Source: Dugong dugon
Taxonomy: Eukaryota; Chordata; Mammalia; Sirenia; Dugongidae
DNA: 64,000 nt
Assembly (NCBI GenBank): GCA_030035585.1
Contig: CM057461.1
Coordinates: 174,479,624-174,543,623 of the forward strand
Direction of reading: 5' to 3'
In this document: piece by piece, positions 8,716 through 19,616 of the stretch
Layout of the letters: the number at the start of each line of letters is the position of its first letter
Numbering within the stretch: the first letter of the stretch is position 1
Program-made: the position numbers and the translations under genes
Notes under the pieces: generated by a model
Databases searched by the model: none
What the model saw: the letters and a program-made list of their open reading frames with translations, nothing else
What the model was told of the DNA's origin: nothing

Positions 8716-10187
8716 CATTCCTAGGAATATATCCTAGAGAAATGAGTCGTCACTCGAATAGACATATGCACACCTATGTTCACGGCAGCATTGTTCACAA
8801 TAGCAAAACGATGGAAACAACCTAGATGCCCATCAACAGATGAATGGATAAACAAACTATGGTACATACACACAATGGAGTACTATGCAATGAGAAAGAA
8901 CAATGGATCTGTGAACCATCTCATAACATGGATGAAACTGGAGGACATTATGCTGACTGAAATAAGTCAATCACAAAATGACAAATATTGCATGAGACCT
9001 CTATTGTAAAAACCCATGAAAAAGTTCACACACAAAATGTAACAATCTTTGTTGGTTACCAGGGATGGGAGGGGTGGTGGGTGGGAATACTAAATAGATA
9101 ATAGATAAGTGGTATCTTGGGTGAAGGTGAGACAGTACACAATACAGGAGAAACTAGCACAACTTGTACAAGGAAAGGTCATGGAAGCCCCATAGACACA
9201 TACAAACTCCCTGAGGGACTGAATTGCTGGGCGGAGGGCTCTGGGGACCATGGTCTCGGGGAACATCTAGCTCAATTGGCATGACACAGCTTATAAAGAC
9301 AATGCACTGCATTCTACCTTGGTGAATAGTGTCTGGGGTCTTAAAAGCCTGTGAGCAGCCATCTAAGATACTCCACTGGTCTCATCCCTTCGGGAGCAAG
9401 GGAGAGTGAAGAGAACAGGATACAAGGAAAAGATTAGTCTGAAGGACTAATTGTCCACAGCTACCAAGGCCTCCACTGGACTGAGTCCAGTACAGCTAGA
9501 TGGTGCCCGACTACCACCACCGACTGCTCTGACCAGGATCACAACAGAGGGCTCTGGACAGAGCTGGAGAAGGATGTAGAGCATAATTCTAACTCACAAA
9601 AAAAAGACCAGCTTTACTGGCCTAAAGGACTGGAGAACCCCCGAGAGTATGGCCCCCAGACAACCTTTTAGCTCAGTGGTGAAGTTACCTCCGAGGTTCA
9701 CTGTTCAGCCTGGGAGTGGACAGCCCCGTAAAACCAAATGAGACTAACGAGGTACAGGAGTCCAGTGACAAGGGCCAGAAAGCAGAAGGGGACAAGGAAG
9801 CTGGTGATAGGGAACCCAAGGCTGAGTAAGGATATTGTTGATGTGTTGTGAGATTATTAACCATTGTCATAGGGCAACGTGTGTAGTAATTGTTAAATGA
9901 GAAACTATTTTGTTCTGTAAGCCTTCATCTTAAGTGAGAATAACAGCACAATTGGTAGAGCGTAGTCAATGTCACTGAACTGTGCATGTAGACATTTTTC
10001 AAATGGTGTATCTTTGGCTATGTGTATTTTCACAAAAAAAAAAAAAGATGTTGAGAAGTTAGAGGGTTGATATGTTGTGGGGTTGTTAATGAATGTCATA
10101 AAACAACATGTGTACTTCTGTTTCATGAGAAACTATTTGTTCTGTAAGCCTTCACCTGAAATACAATAAAAAATTAAAAAAAAAAAA
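8716..10187 (+). mobile_element. L1 LINE 3' end, 5'-truncated, with 13-bp target-site duplication
   Basis: Direct repeats AAGAAAGCATGCA at 8703-8715 and 10188-10200 bracket an element that ends in an AATAAA signal (10165-10170) and poly(A). The first 290 bases encode the C-terminal end of ORF2p, including 'MFTAALFTIAKRWKQPRCPS', 'NKLWYIHTMEYYAM' and 'TWMKLEDIMLTEIS', ending in TAA at 9007-9009. Two in-frame stops lie upstream of 8776. The remaining 1.2 kb is 3' UTR. The terminal 75-base block occurs twice (about 9835-9930 and 10050-10165), separated by a ~100-base module and an A13 run. Confidence 0.95.
8776..9009 (+). pseudogene. L1 ORF2p C-terminal remnant
   Basis: The last 77 codons of ORF2 remain in frame. 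They cover the conserved cysteine-poor C-terminal tail that follows the reverse transcriptase and Zn-knuckle region. Family hallmarks seen are FTIAK, the PSxDEWI segment, the TMEYYA box and the TWMKLE box. The 5' part of the gene was lost through truncation at insertion; nothing here can act as an enzyme. Confidence 0.9.
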
Positions 10188-10200
10188 AAGAAAGCATGCA

Positions 10201-11037
10201 AGTCACCACTATAATTACATTAATATCAATTTTTCTTCACTCCACGGGGAAAAAAATAACAAAGATACCAAATATTAGTGACATTAACATTTATGCATTT
10301 AACAAAATAAAAAGTTTTATAGGGAAAACTTTCAGTCATACCACGTTTTAATTTTTTAATATATTTTTTCATTTCTCAGGATTTTTTAATTTAACCCATA
10401 CAAATCTCTCAATAGAGACATAATTAGATTTTTGATGGGTAGTTAATAACTGATAGCTTATTCTTTTCTGACCTGCAGCAGACTTTATTACATAGGAAAA
10501 TTAGTTTTTCCCATGTAACTCCATGCCATCTGTTTATCTGATTGTACTGACTGCCTTAATTAAAGTGTCAGAATATACAAGTAATTGATTTTGTGATAAA
10601 ATAAGGAATAGCAATTAATTATTTTAGAATAATTAGAATAAATGAATCTTCTACCAGTACTTATACTTGCTTTTTTAGAATTCCTGTTCTTGGTGCCTGG
10701 CCTAGAAAATACAGCACTGCCTCTTCCCTTGATCAGATGAGTACACAGAATATCCTCTTTTCCCTTATTTTTTTTTTTTAAAGTCAATAGTAGTCTCCTG
10801 AATAAGTCTTGAAAACCTATGAATAGTTCAGACTCCTGAGCTGTATTTAGTTCCAATTAGCTGCAGATGCCTTGCACTGACAGCAATGTTAACACATTAT
10901 TGTATAGTTAAACTGAATATAAAAGAAAAATCAAGTGAATGGGATTAAACCCCAGTAAAATCAGCATGTGCACAGAAACTCCCAAAGTTAACTGCTCTGT
11001 GATAATCATGTTCATTTACACACTAAGTTAAATTAAC
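10201..11037. other. Unassigned AT-rich DNA
   Basis: No gene or named repeat is visible. The minus-strand frame at 10560-10856 lacks any recognisable domain and has a low-complexity lysine run produced by a T tract. Confidence 0.5.
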
Positions 11038-12070
11038 TATGAATAGCACTGCAAGGAATGGAATTCCAGAGCACTTAATTGGCCTCATAAGGAAGCTGTA
11101 CATAGGACAAGAGACAGTCATTCGAACAGAACAAGGGAATGCTGTTTGGTTTAAAGTCAGGAAACGTGTGCGTCAGGGTTGTATCCTTTCAACATATTTA
11201 TTCAATCTGTATGCTGAGCAAATAATCTGAGAAGCTGGACTACATGAAGAAGAACGGAGCAACAGGATTGGAGAAAGACTCATTAACAACCTGCATTATG
11301 CAGATGACACAACCTTGCTTGCTGAAGAGGACTTGAAGCACTTACTGATGAAGAGCAAAGATCACAGCCTTCAGTATGGATTACACCTCAACATAAAGAA
11401 AACAAATCCTCACAACTGGACCAATAAGCAACATCAAGAAACAGAAAATACTGAAGTTGTCAAGGATTTCATTTTACTTGGATCTACAATCAACATCCAT
11501 GGAAGCAGCAGTCAAGAAATCAAACCACGTATTCCACTGGGCAAATGTACTGCCAAAGACCTCTTTAAAGTGTTAAAAAGCAAAGATGTCACTTTGAGGA
11601 CTAAGGAGTGCCTGACCCAAACCATGATGTTTTCAGTCACCTCATATGCATTCCAAAGCTGAGCAATGACTAAAGAAGACCTAAGAAGAATCGATGCCTT
11701 TGAATTATGGTGTTGGTGAAGAATATTGAATATACCACGGACTGCCAGAAGGACGAACAAATCTTTCTTGAAAGAAGTACAGCCAAAATGCTCCTTAGCA
11801 GTAAGGATGATGAGACCTCATCGCATGTACTTTGGACATGTTATCAGGAGAGATCAGTGCCTGGAGAAGGACATCATGCTTGGTAAGGTAGAAGGTCAGC
11901 AAAAGAGAAGAAGACCCTCAATGAGATGAACACAGTGGCTACAACAGTAGGCTCAAGCATAGCAACGACTGTGAGGGTGGCACAGGACTGGGCAGTGCTT
12001 CGTTCTATGGCACATAGGGTTGCTACGAGTCAGAACCAACTCGACGGCACCTAAAAACAACAACAACAAA
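11038..12070 (+). mobile_element. RTE (BovB-like) LINE, 3' kilobase
   Basis: A 5'-truncated RTE that begins within the palm of the reverse transcriptase and ends at the (CAA)n tail at 12058-12070. The order of blocks matches the minus-strand copy at 5259-7133 and retains the ~60 bases missing there (about 11430-11505). The 3' terminus 'gctacgagtcagaaccaac' is the segment shared with AfroSINE tails. I do not see an unambiguous target-site duplication. Confidence 0.93.
11039..11930 (+). pseudogene. RTE reverse transcriptase relic (palm to C-terminus)
   Basis: Pieces in order are: 'GIPEHLIGLIRKLYIGQE' and 'RQGCILSTYLFNLYAEQI' (11039-11230); then, after a stop, the catalytic Y-A-D-D at 11297-11308 within 'HYADDTTLLAEEDLKHLL'; the thumb segment 'GLHLNIKKT'; then 'ARRTNKSFLKEVQPKCSLAVRMM' and 'YFGHVIRRDQCLEKDIMLGKVEGQQKRRRPSMR' up to 11929. 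In-frame stops at 11228-11230 and 11660-11662, plus shifts, disable it. The catalytic aspartates themselves survive. Confidence 0.9.
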
Positions 12071-14433
12071 CGAAATATTTTGCTATATTACCCATAATTT
12101 CTTTTTCTGTTGGAAATTGATTTATTTTTCCTTCTCTAATTTGTTGATATATAGTGTCAAAACCATCTTAAATTCATACTTTACTGTAGAATTTTATTTT
12201 AGCAAGTTTAGTTTGTCAGGAACAGGGCAACCAATGATTCCTTTATCATTAGATAAACTCCTTTATCATTAGACTAGTGGTTATCATGACCCCACAAAAA
12301 TTAAATATTTTATAAAGTTATCTCTAAGCACAGTACAGTAACAACTAATAGAACATTTGAATTTAGTAATCCTTTTCTAAAATAAACTGATGCAGTTTCT
12401 AATCTTTATGACATCTGAAAAGGAAGACTTTGTAACCTCATTTTTAAAATTAATAAAGATATTAACACTATTATTTATCTTTCACCTTTTTAAGTCAATA
12501 AGAAAGAAGAAATTTTATCAGGTATACATTACTTTCATATATGCCAATATTATCTTTTATAATTTTTGACTGCTAAAATTGATCCTTAGGTCACACAGCC
12601 TAGGGGTTATTACATCGACATTAAATGTAAACGGCTGGCTACATAACATTGACCTTGGAGAAATGAGGGATTAGTAATCACACAATGTTCCTAAACCTAA
12701 TAGATATTCTCAAAGTTAGGAATGTTTCTGCAAATTAACTGGCTGCTATGTCAGCAGATTTCTGCTACTGATAGTCAAGGCAGCTGGTCTGGTGATGAAA
12801 ACAATGTATAAATGACCTGATGGGGGCTTGAGAAAAAGAAGTGGAAGTTATATTTTCCCTGCTTTAGTAATCATTTGCCCACCATACATGGCAAATAACA
12901 TACTCAGAATCCAAACTGATTTTGAATTAAGAGCCTGCGAGCAAAATAAAGTGAATGTTACCATGAAATCTAGCATAGGTACGCGGACAATCCTTCTAAA
13001 ACTGAATTTTAAATTGACTTAAAGTCTAAGTTAAGAATAGTTCATAAACTATGACAATAAAATGTTAACAAGGTAATAGAAAGTACCTGCCTAAAATCTA
13101 TATACAGACAAAATTACCTGTCAGAACATGAGTATTTCAGAACATACACATAGATACATAAAACAAGGAAATAAACTTTATGCAGTACTAACCCTGTACA
13201 TTACAAGGAACAGAAAATTTATGATCACCCTGGATGTAAAAAATAATAATAAATTATAACCAACACTAAGCACCTATTAACATTGAGGGCAAAGGAAATA
13301 TTTTCACATATTTCATTTTTACTTTGCATTTTTCAGTGGAGAATAAATATTATTGCTAACACTTAAATACTTTCAATCTGGGTTGTTTTTGTTAAATATG
13401 AAATATGGGCTTTAAGCATCTAAAATGTGTTTTAAATGTGCCCTTCAATATTGAAGACTTTTTAAAATTTATGTTTTTGAATATTAATTTAAATATTTAT
13501 ATTCACCCTACAATGTTGTTAACTTGTTTTCTTAATCAACACTAGTCTCAGGCTATTATTTTAAATTCTAGCTATGGACAGTGGTTGTTGAAGGAAAGGG
13601 TTACTGGTTCACTTCATACCAGCAGGGTATGACCCTAAACTTTTTAATTACTTCAAATGCAGCTATTCCCTCTTATTGCTCAACATGTCCTTAGATTACT
13701 ATATCTTTCCCAGATATATTAGAAACCTGTACTTTCTGCCTTAGATTCAAATGGTTTTATGGGTGTTATGTTTGCTTCCTGAGAACAATATTTATTTTCT
13801 GTGGTCATTAATCAGTGTCACTTGTGCTAAAAGCCTATGCAAGGATTTCTGCCTAATGGCCAAGGAAACTGTATTTACTGGTAGGGAAATCCTTAGCTAC
13901 AGCTACTAAACTGCCATTAGTGGAATCCTTAACAGCTCATTACCACAGGAAGATGTGCTGTGTACAGCATAAGTTCAATGAGTGTCACATTAAAAAAAAA
14001 AAAAAAAAAGTTATTTGTTTACCCTGCCCTGATAGATCTCAGCCCAGTCGAAACAACTCCAAAGTTATGGCAAGGAAAAATAAACTATGACAAGATGAAA
14101 TAGCCTCCCTATTCTCTGTTCCTATTATAAGCGGAACTTTATGAAGCACTCAAAATAACATGTAAAAAATTGCTTCATCCAAGAATTATCAATATTTTAT
14201 AAAACAACATATCTGACTCTAGAAGGAAATGCATTTAAGGAAGCTCCAGTAAGAAAGCAAATAAGAGAAATTTACCCAAATATTAGCAGCATGGCCATTA
14301 TATAATGCATACTTGGCAATGCCTTGGTATTGACCACTTATAATCTTGCCCTTTATACATGAGTTTAAAAAAAATGCATAGATATAAGAGTTATTTTACA
14401 GATGTTGATAAAAGAAAACAAACAGCATCAAGA
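12071..14433. other. Unassigned AT-rich DNA, no repeat recognised
   Basis: This 2.3-kb stretch has no AfroSINE, RTE, L1, L2 or MIR that I can recognise, and no credible coding frame. An A17 tract lies at about 13993-14010. It is one of the longer repeat-free parts of the window and would be a place to look for conserved noncoding sequence. Confidence 0.5.
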
Positions 14434-15590
14434 ATAATGCTGGATCAAGATGGCAGACTGGGTGGAAGGGTCTCCTCTCTCCCACTCCAAGTCCCTATTA
14501 TATGCACAAAAGAAAGATCCTAAAAAACACAATAATCATAGATCCAACATAAGAGTGATATTGGCAAAGCAAAACATATCAAAATTTCTACAAAATAGAA
14601 AGCAGATGGAATCAAATTTAGATGGAAGTTAGACCTGAGAAAGTCGTGAACTAAAATGCACACAGGAGAGCCCCTTTGTGGTTTCAGAGGCTGTGGTTTG
14701 GGGCTGCTACAAGATGAGTTAGCAGATACAAGGAACAGAGGTGGGCACAGGGGTTTCTTCAGGGAGATTAACTGCACTCCATGTAAAGCCAGTTATAGCC
14801 TCACTATCATCACTCTGTTCCCAGACCCATATACTTGTGAAGAACAGAAAACAACAGTCAAGTTTTACTATGATAAAATGGTAAACCATAACCAAAATAA
14901 ATTCTAAGGAGAAAATATTGAAAATATTTGAGGAAAAAGCAGCCCTTATAACAGAGGCAGCAAACCAGCAGAAAAAATAACATCAAGAGAAACAGTTATA
15001 ATAATGGAAATAGGTCAAAGTTTAAAATACCCATTGGCGTTGAATCAATTTCAACTCACGGTGACACTATAGGACAGAACGGAATTCATAGTGACCCTAT
15101 AGGACAGTCCCATAGGGCTTCCAAGGTCGTAATCTTTACAGAAGCAGACTGCCACATCTTTCTCCCGTTAAGTGGCCGGTGGGTTCAAACTGAGTGCTTT
15201 AACCACTGTACCACTAGGACTCCTAAAGTTTAAAATAAACATAGTTAATTGCTTTGAGGAGAGTAAAGAGAATGCTGCATTTCCATAAAGCAATGAAAGG
15301 TTGTTATGGAAAAACCAAAGAAATCTTGGGAATTTAAAAAAGATGATTGTTTAAAAAAAAAAAAAATCTCAGTTGATAGGCTGATTGGCAGTAAAAGACA
15401 CAGTTCCAAAGAAAAATAATGATGGGGAAGATTGAACTAAGATACTGATGTATAACTCAACTTGAAGGGACAAGAAAATTGAATAACATGAACAAAAAGT
15501 CAAGAGACATGGAGACTAGATCCATAAGTGTTAACAGATCTCCTCAAAGGAGAGAACAGATAATGGAGAGGGGATAAAATTTTTTATTGG
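14434..15590 (+). repeat. Old L1/HAL1-like 5' region and ORF1 relics
   Basis: The opening 'caagatggcagactgggtgg' resembles the start of many mammalian L1 5' UTRs. About 1 kb later, 'tgaagggacaagaaaattg', 'aaaagtcaagagacatgga' and 'cctcaaaggagagaacaga' follow the order of the ORF1 coiled-coil/RRM region in old L1M/HAL1 elements. The AfroSINE at 15030-15224 interrupts it. No frame remains. The assignment to a named subfamily is not possible by eye. Confidence 0.5.
15030..15224 (-). mobile_element. AfroSINE, long form, with perfect 13-bp duplications
   Basis: Target-site duplications AAAGTTTAAAATA at 15017-15029 and 15225-15237 are perfect. The unit has the middle block 'gtaatctttacagaagcagactgcc', so it is the long form. 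It carries an internal direct duplication: 'ctataggacag' occurs at about 15067-15077 and again at about 15098-15108 with intervening spacer, enlarging the 3' half. Part of the head near the B box is deleted ('ggttcaaactgagtgcttt'). Confidence 0.95.
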
Positions 15591-15743
15591 TCATTATAAG
15601 TCAGCGCAGGGATTTGAAGAAACGAGTGACATGCCTACAACAATGTTAGCAACAATAAATTTATGGTTTGAAGAATATCTTTGCAGGATAAGGGAGGCAG
15701 TTTAAAAACTATAACAAGAATCCAGCATGAGGCAGGCAGAGTC
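15591..15743 (-). repeat. L2 LINE, antisense, left part
   Basis: The text 'ggatttgaagaaacgagtgacatg', then 'gataagggaggcagtttaaaaactataacaagaatccag' matches the antisense L2 order (compare 'aagtaagacagtaatgaca' at 54950). It is split from its continuation at 16089 by an L1 end. Confidence 0.65.
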
Positions 15744-15759
15744 AAGAAAAGAGCAGTGA

Positions 15760-16072
15760 CAATTCCCGAGGCCAACTCTTCAGACAAAAATTGGACTGGA
15801 CTGTGGGACATAAAATGATACTCGTGAAGAGTGCACTTCTTAGCTCAAGTAAATAGATGAGACTAAACGGGCAGCTTCTGTCTGGAGGTGAGATGAGAAG
15901 GCAGAGAGCATTAGGAGCTGGTTGAATGGACACAGGAAATCCAGGGTAGAAAGGAGGAGTGTGCTGTCACAGTATAGGGAGAGCAGCTAAGGTCACACAA
16001 CAACGTTTATGTGTAAATTTTTGTATGAGAGACTAACTTGAATTGTAAACTTAAACTATAACAAAAAAAAAA
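15760..16072 (+). mobile_element. L1 3' end, short, with 16-bp target-site duplication
   Basis: It is bracketed by AAGAAAAGAGCAGTGA (15744-15759) and AAGAAAAGAGCAATGA (16073-16088), one mismatch in sixteen. The last 110 bases ('gtagaaaggaggagtgtgctgtcac', 'gtatgagagactaacttga', then poly(A)) match the end of the element at 50993-51189, so both belong to the same L1 3'-UTR type. No coding sequence is kept. Confidence 0.92.
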
Positions 16073-16088
16073 AAGAAAAGAGCAATGA

Positions 16089-16345
16089 TAGCATGAATAA
16101 GAAAGAGGTGGAAATACTGAGAGATGAGATGTTTTGAAGGTAAGTACTTGGATATGGAAGTAGAGGGATGGTGAAAAATCAAACACAAAGAATAAATGTT
16201 CTTATACTGATTAGCTGGCAGAAAGATAATGCCATAAAGGAGAGAGTGTGTGATTAAAAGAAAGACATAACTGGGGAGGAGGGAGGCTACAACAAATATA
16301 TACAACACGTGTATCTTTGTTTTGAATTTAAGGTAGATAGATGTG
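16089..16345 (-). repeat. L2 LINE, antisense, right part
   Basis: It continues the L2 of 15591-15743 after the inserted L1: 'gtacttggatatggaagtagagggatggtg', 'aagataatgccataaaggagagag'. The match is diverged and the right boundary is uncertain. Confidence 0.5.
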
Positions 16346-16614
16346 AAGAAGCATTAGAATCACGAAGGCTTCATGTTGCAACTAATGGTCTTTGTTGGGA
16401 TTTTGACAGTCTTCTGGTTTATTTCAAACCCATGTGAGAAACTGGAGAATAATTTTAGAAATTCATATTGAGCCACACAAAGAACAACTTAGGCAATGTA
16501 TCAGGAGCAATGCGTCCAATATACAAAGTCAAAGTTGATCTGAACACAAAGACAGGAAGACAATGAGAAATCAAGAGAAAAGTGAAGGTGACTAGTGTAA
16601 GGATGCAGAAGAGG

Positions 16615-16840
16615 AAGCAAATATTTACTGAATGCCTACTTTACACCATGGACTTTATCTGCTTATTTTCTTTAATCCTCGCACCTGTAAGGTAAGTAGC
16701 ATTATGCCCATTTGACTGATGAAGAAACTAAAGCTCCAAGAGGTTAAGTAAGTAGGCTAAAATTTCCCAGGTAAAAGTATACAGAGTGGACTTATAACCC
16801 AGGTTCATCTCAATCTGAAACTGCTGCTCTTTTCAGTGAA
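16615..16840 (-). repeat. MIR SINE, antisense
   Basis: The order 'atttactgaatgcctactttacac', 'tctttaatcctcgcacc', 'gtaagtagcattatgcccatttgactgatgaagaaact' and 'cccaggttcat' follows the antisense MIR tail, core and head. It is nearly full length. Confidence 0.85.
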
Positions 16841-17589
16841 CACAGGAAAAAACACAGACTGCTTGAAGAATGAGCAGTTCTAGAGCACTGTCTTCCAGTT
16901 ATAGAACCAAAAGATATGGATGCAGGGATCAAATAATTCCACAACGTGCTACATGAATTATTCAAGGTGCCTGGTAAAACTCAGTGGAAGTGAATTAAGT
17001 ACTTTAGCAAGACTTGAACAACTCAAGGAACCACTGACATTGGATTTTTTTCACTTTAAAAATCCAATTCTGGTGTGCATCTTTAAACATAATCATTCTG
17101 TGAAAACTTATAATGCCTACATCCGCATCTTATTTCTATCAAATTACTTAAATCTCCTCAAACTCATACTTAAATTCTTCGTTCATCAATGAACAGTAAT
17201 TGGTAGGTTTTTATTGTCTTTCTATTTTTAATCCAGGCATAGTTCATGATGAATAAGGACATTAGAATCAATGAACCATAATGTTAAACAGATTTATAAT
17301 ACTTATTATTTTTTGCCTCTTTGTTTCTAGGTTTACCATTCTACTCAGAGGAACTAAATGAAGATGGAGCCCAGGAAGAAGGGAGGAATCCTATGCTACA
17401 TCTATGTCAATTTTTGACAACTCAAGTCAATTAGCACCAATACAACTTGACCACAAATAGAATGAACAGTAGTAAATTATAAAGATCGGTAATTAAGTTT
17501 TATATATTTAAAAGAACTCAGTGTGAATGGCTGAAGTATTTATTTCTCTCTTCCACAACCCAACCCAGAGTCCTCTTACTATAGGGCAG
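16841..17589. other. Unassigned DNA
   Basis: No recognised repeat. A good-looking splice acceptor (pyrimidine-rich run ending 'tctttgtttctag' at about 17318-17331) is followed by 'gtttaccattctactcag', but no open frame or donor supports an exon. The plus-strand frame at 16920-17192 has no recognisable domain. Confidence 0.4.
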
Positions 17590-17840
17590 AGTGGCCATTG
17601 CACAGAATTAGGAGCCAAAAAAGACCAGGATTCTTATTCCAATTCTGCCATTCACTGGTGAGATGACCTTGGACACGTTACATACGCTCTGTGAGCCTCA
17701 GTTTCTTCCATGTAGATGAGAATAAAAGTCTCTGCATCCTAGGGCTGTTGCAAAGGTTAAATGAGATAATATATATATAACTGGTAGAGCACTGTATGTC
17801 TCATATACATGCTTGCTAAATGTTATCATTATCGACAGTT
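17590..17840 (+). repeat. MIR SINE, nearly full length
   Basis: The head 'agagtggccattgcacagaattaggagcc', then 'ccaattctgccattcactgg', 'tgaccttggacacgttac', 'gagcctcagtttcttcc', 'gcaaaggttaaatgagataat' and 'gctaaatgttatcatta' give the full MIR order. Confidence 0.9.
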
Positions 17841-18635
17841 TATTTCTTAATAATCCAGATATACACGGACTATAGGAGTATTGTTATGACAGCGGATAAA
17901 CTCTAGGAAATGGAAACTCTAAGATTACTTGAAAGCCATCTGTATAGATGCAGACTGTATAAATACTGTATAAATTATTACAGTAAGAGAAAAACATTCA
18001 CAATATTTTCTATACTTGTAGCAACAGCATAGTTTTAATCTTTAATTTTCAGGCAGTGTCTTGAGTTACTAAACTGACTCCCTTCTTTTGACAAGCTTGT
18101 ATGTGAGACTACTTTTTAAAAAATACACCATTCATCACCAAATAAGAGACACATAAAATCCTAGAAAGAAAGCTCTTTTTTGCCTCTCCCAAAGTGATTA
18201 ATACATTAGCTTGAACACACTAGACATTCTATGCACCCTCACTCCTACTGACTTTAAAGTTCTTTCGAATTCTGAGCCATAAAATTTCTCTCATCTCTGA
18301 CTGATTCCTTACCCCTGCCAAATGGGTTTCAATAAGCCTACCAACCTACCAACTCATTTCTAGGCAACTAATTCTAAGCTAGTATTTTAAATTTACTTAC
18401 CTAAAAAAAAAAAAAACAAAAAAAAAAACCTTGACTGATTAATGCCAGGACTTTGAGATTCCCATTACCTAGCACTGGACTAAAAAGAAAGCAACATGAA
18501 ACTGTTGAGGTAAATTCCTAACACCTGCCTTAGCCAAACTACATTAGCCATGTGAGACTAGCTGAAGAAAGAAAGATCTTTTTCTATCACACTACTGACA
18601 GGTAGTACTCAATTAACATTTTTTCGATATTATTA
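17841..18635. other. Unassigned DNA
   Basis: No gene or named repeat. A-rich runs lie at about 18402-18428. Confidence 0.5.
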
Positions 18636-18838
18636 ACACCACCCATTGCTGTCGAGTCGATTCTGACTCATAGCGACCCTATAAGACAGAGTAGAATTGC
18701 CCCATAGGGTTTTCAAGATTGTAAATCTTTGCGGAAGCAGACTGTCACATCATTCTCCCAAGGAGCAGCTGCTGGGTTCAAACTGCTGACCTTTCAGTTA
18801 TCAGCCAAGCACTTTAACCACTGTGCCATCAGGGCTCC
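18636..18838 (-). mobile_element. AfroSINE, long form, antisense
   Basis: A well-preserved antisense unit: 'attgctgtcgagtcgattc', 'cctataagacagagtagaattgcccc', the middle block 'gtaaatctttgcggaagcagactgtcacatc', the B-box complement 'gggttcaaactgctg', and the end 'actgtgccatcagggctcc'. It retains CpGs in the tail. No clear target-site duplication was found. Confidence 0.95.
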
Positions 18839-19616
18839 TTGAATGTTACTATATTCAATTTTTTTAAATATTTGAATTGAATTCTAAAACCAATCCCTTT
18901 TAAACCAAAACGTGGATATTATATATATTCCCTTTGGGATTGAATTATTTAGCCAATCTAAATATTTATTTCAGTAAGGTAGAAGTCTGGAATACCTTTT
19001 CACTATGTATTATCCATTTCCCTAGCTCCCATAGCTTCTTACTTAATGCTTCATTTGCATATTGTTTAATGTTGGTTCTCCAATACTAACTTATCTCAAT
19101 AGGGCTATGTGATTGAATTAACTGCGTACATACCAAATTATCAACTACAGGGAAATATATTCCTTTCACCTTCATAAATAAACACACCATAGACAAAAAC
19201 ATATATGCTTCTGTGAATTCACTGTTAAAAGAAAAAAAAAAAAGAGATTAACTAGGCATGAAATTCTTCTGAATATGTGAGCCAGTCACACATGCTACAT
19301 ATGTAGAAGAAGCTAGGTGTAAACTATAAGTAGAAATCTTGCAGCCATGACCTCCTGATGGCAAACCTGGAGCATCCACAGTATTCACCTTGCATAGCAC
19401 ATTAATAGGTCACTGAGTACTTGAACAATTCATATCTACATTCAAATACATATTTACTGGATGTCAACAAAGTGCAAGGTAGAAGTAATAAGATAGAACC
19501 TGTGTGGTCAAGGATTATTAACTGAAAATTAAATATGATAAAATGTTTGATAACAGTGGATGGCTGTGAGGAACACATATGAGGTTTCTCAAAGGATCAA
19601 GGAAGTCTACCTGTAC
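18839..19616. other. Unassigned DNA
   Basis: No gene. The stretch 19441-19500 ('atatttactggatgtcaacaaagtgcaaggtag') resembles the terminal part of old LINE/MIR repeats but is too diverged to name. Confidence 0.45.

Noticed and set aside
8776..9009. 77-codon frame with a tryptophan-rich sequence
   Set aside because: It is the C-terminal end of L1 ORF2, not an independent gene; annotated as a pseudogene fragment.
17318..17470. Splice-acceptor-like tract followed by 'gtttaccattctactcag'
   Set aside because: No downstream donor of similar quality and no sustained open frame; acceptor-like tracts are common in pyrimidine-rich DNA.
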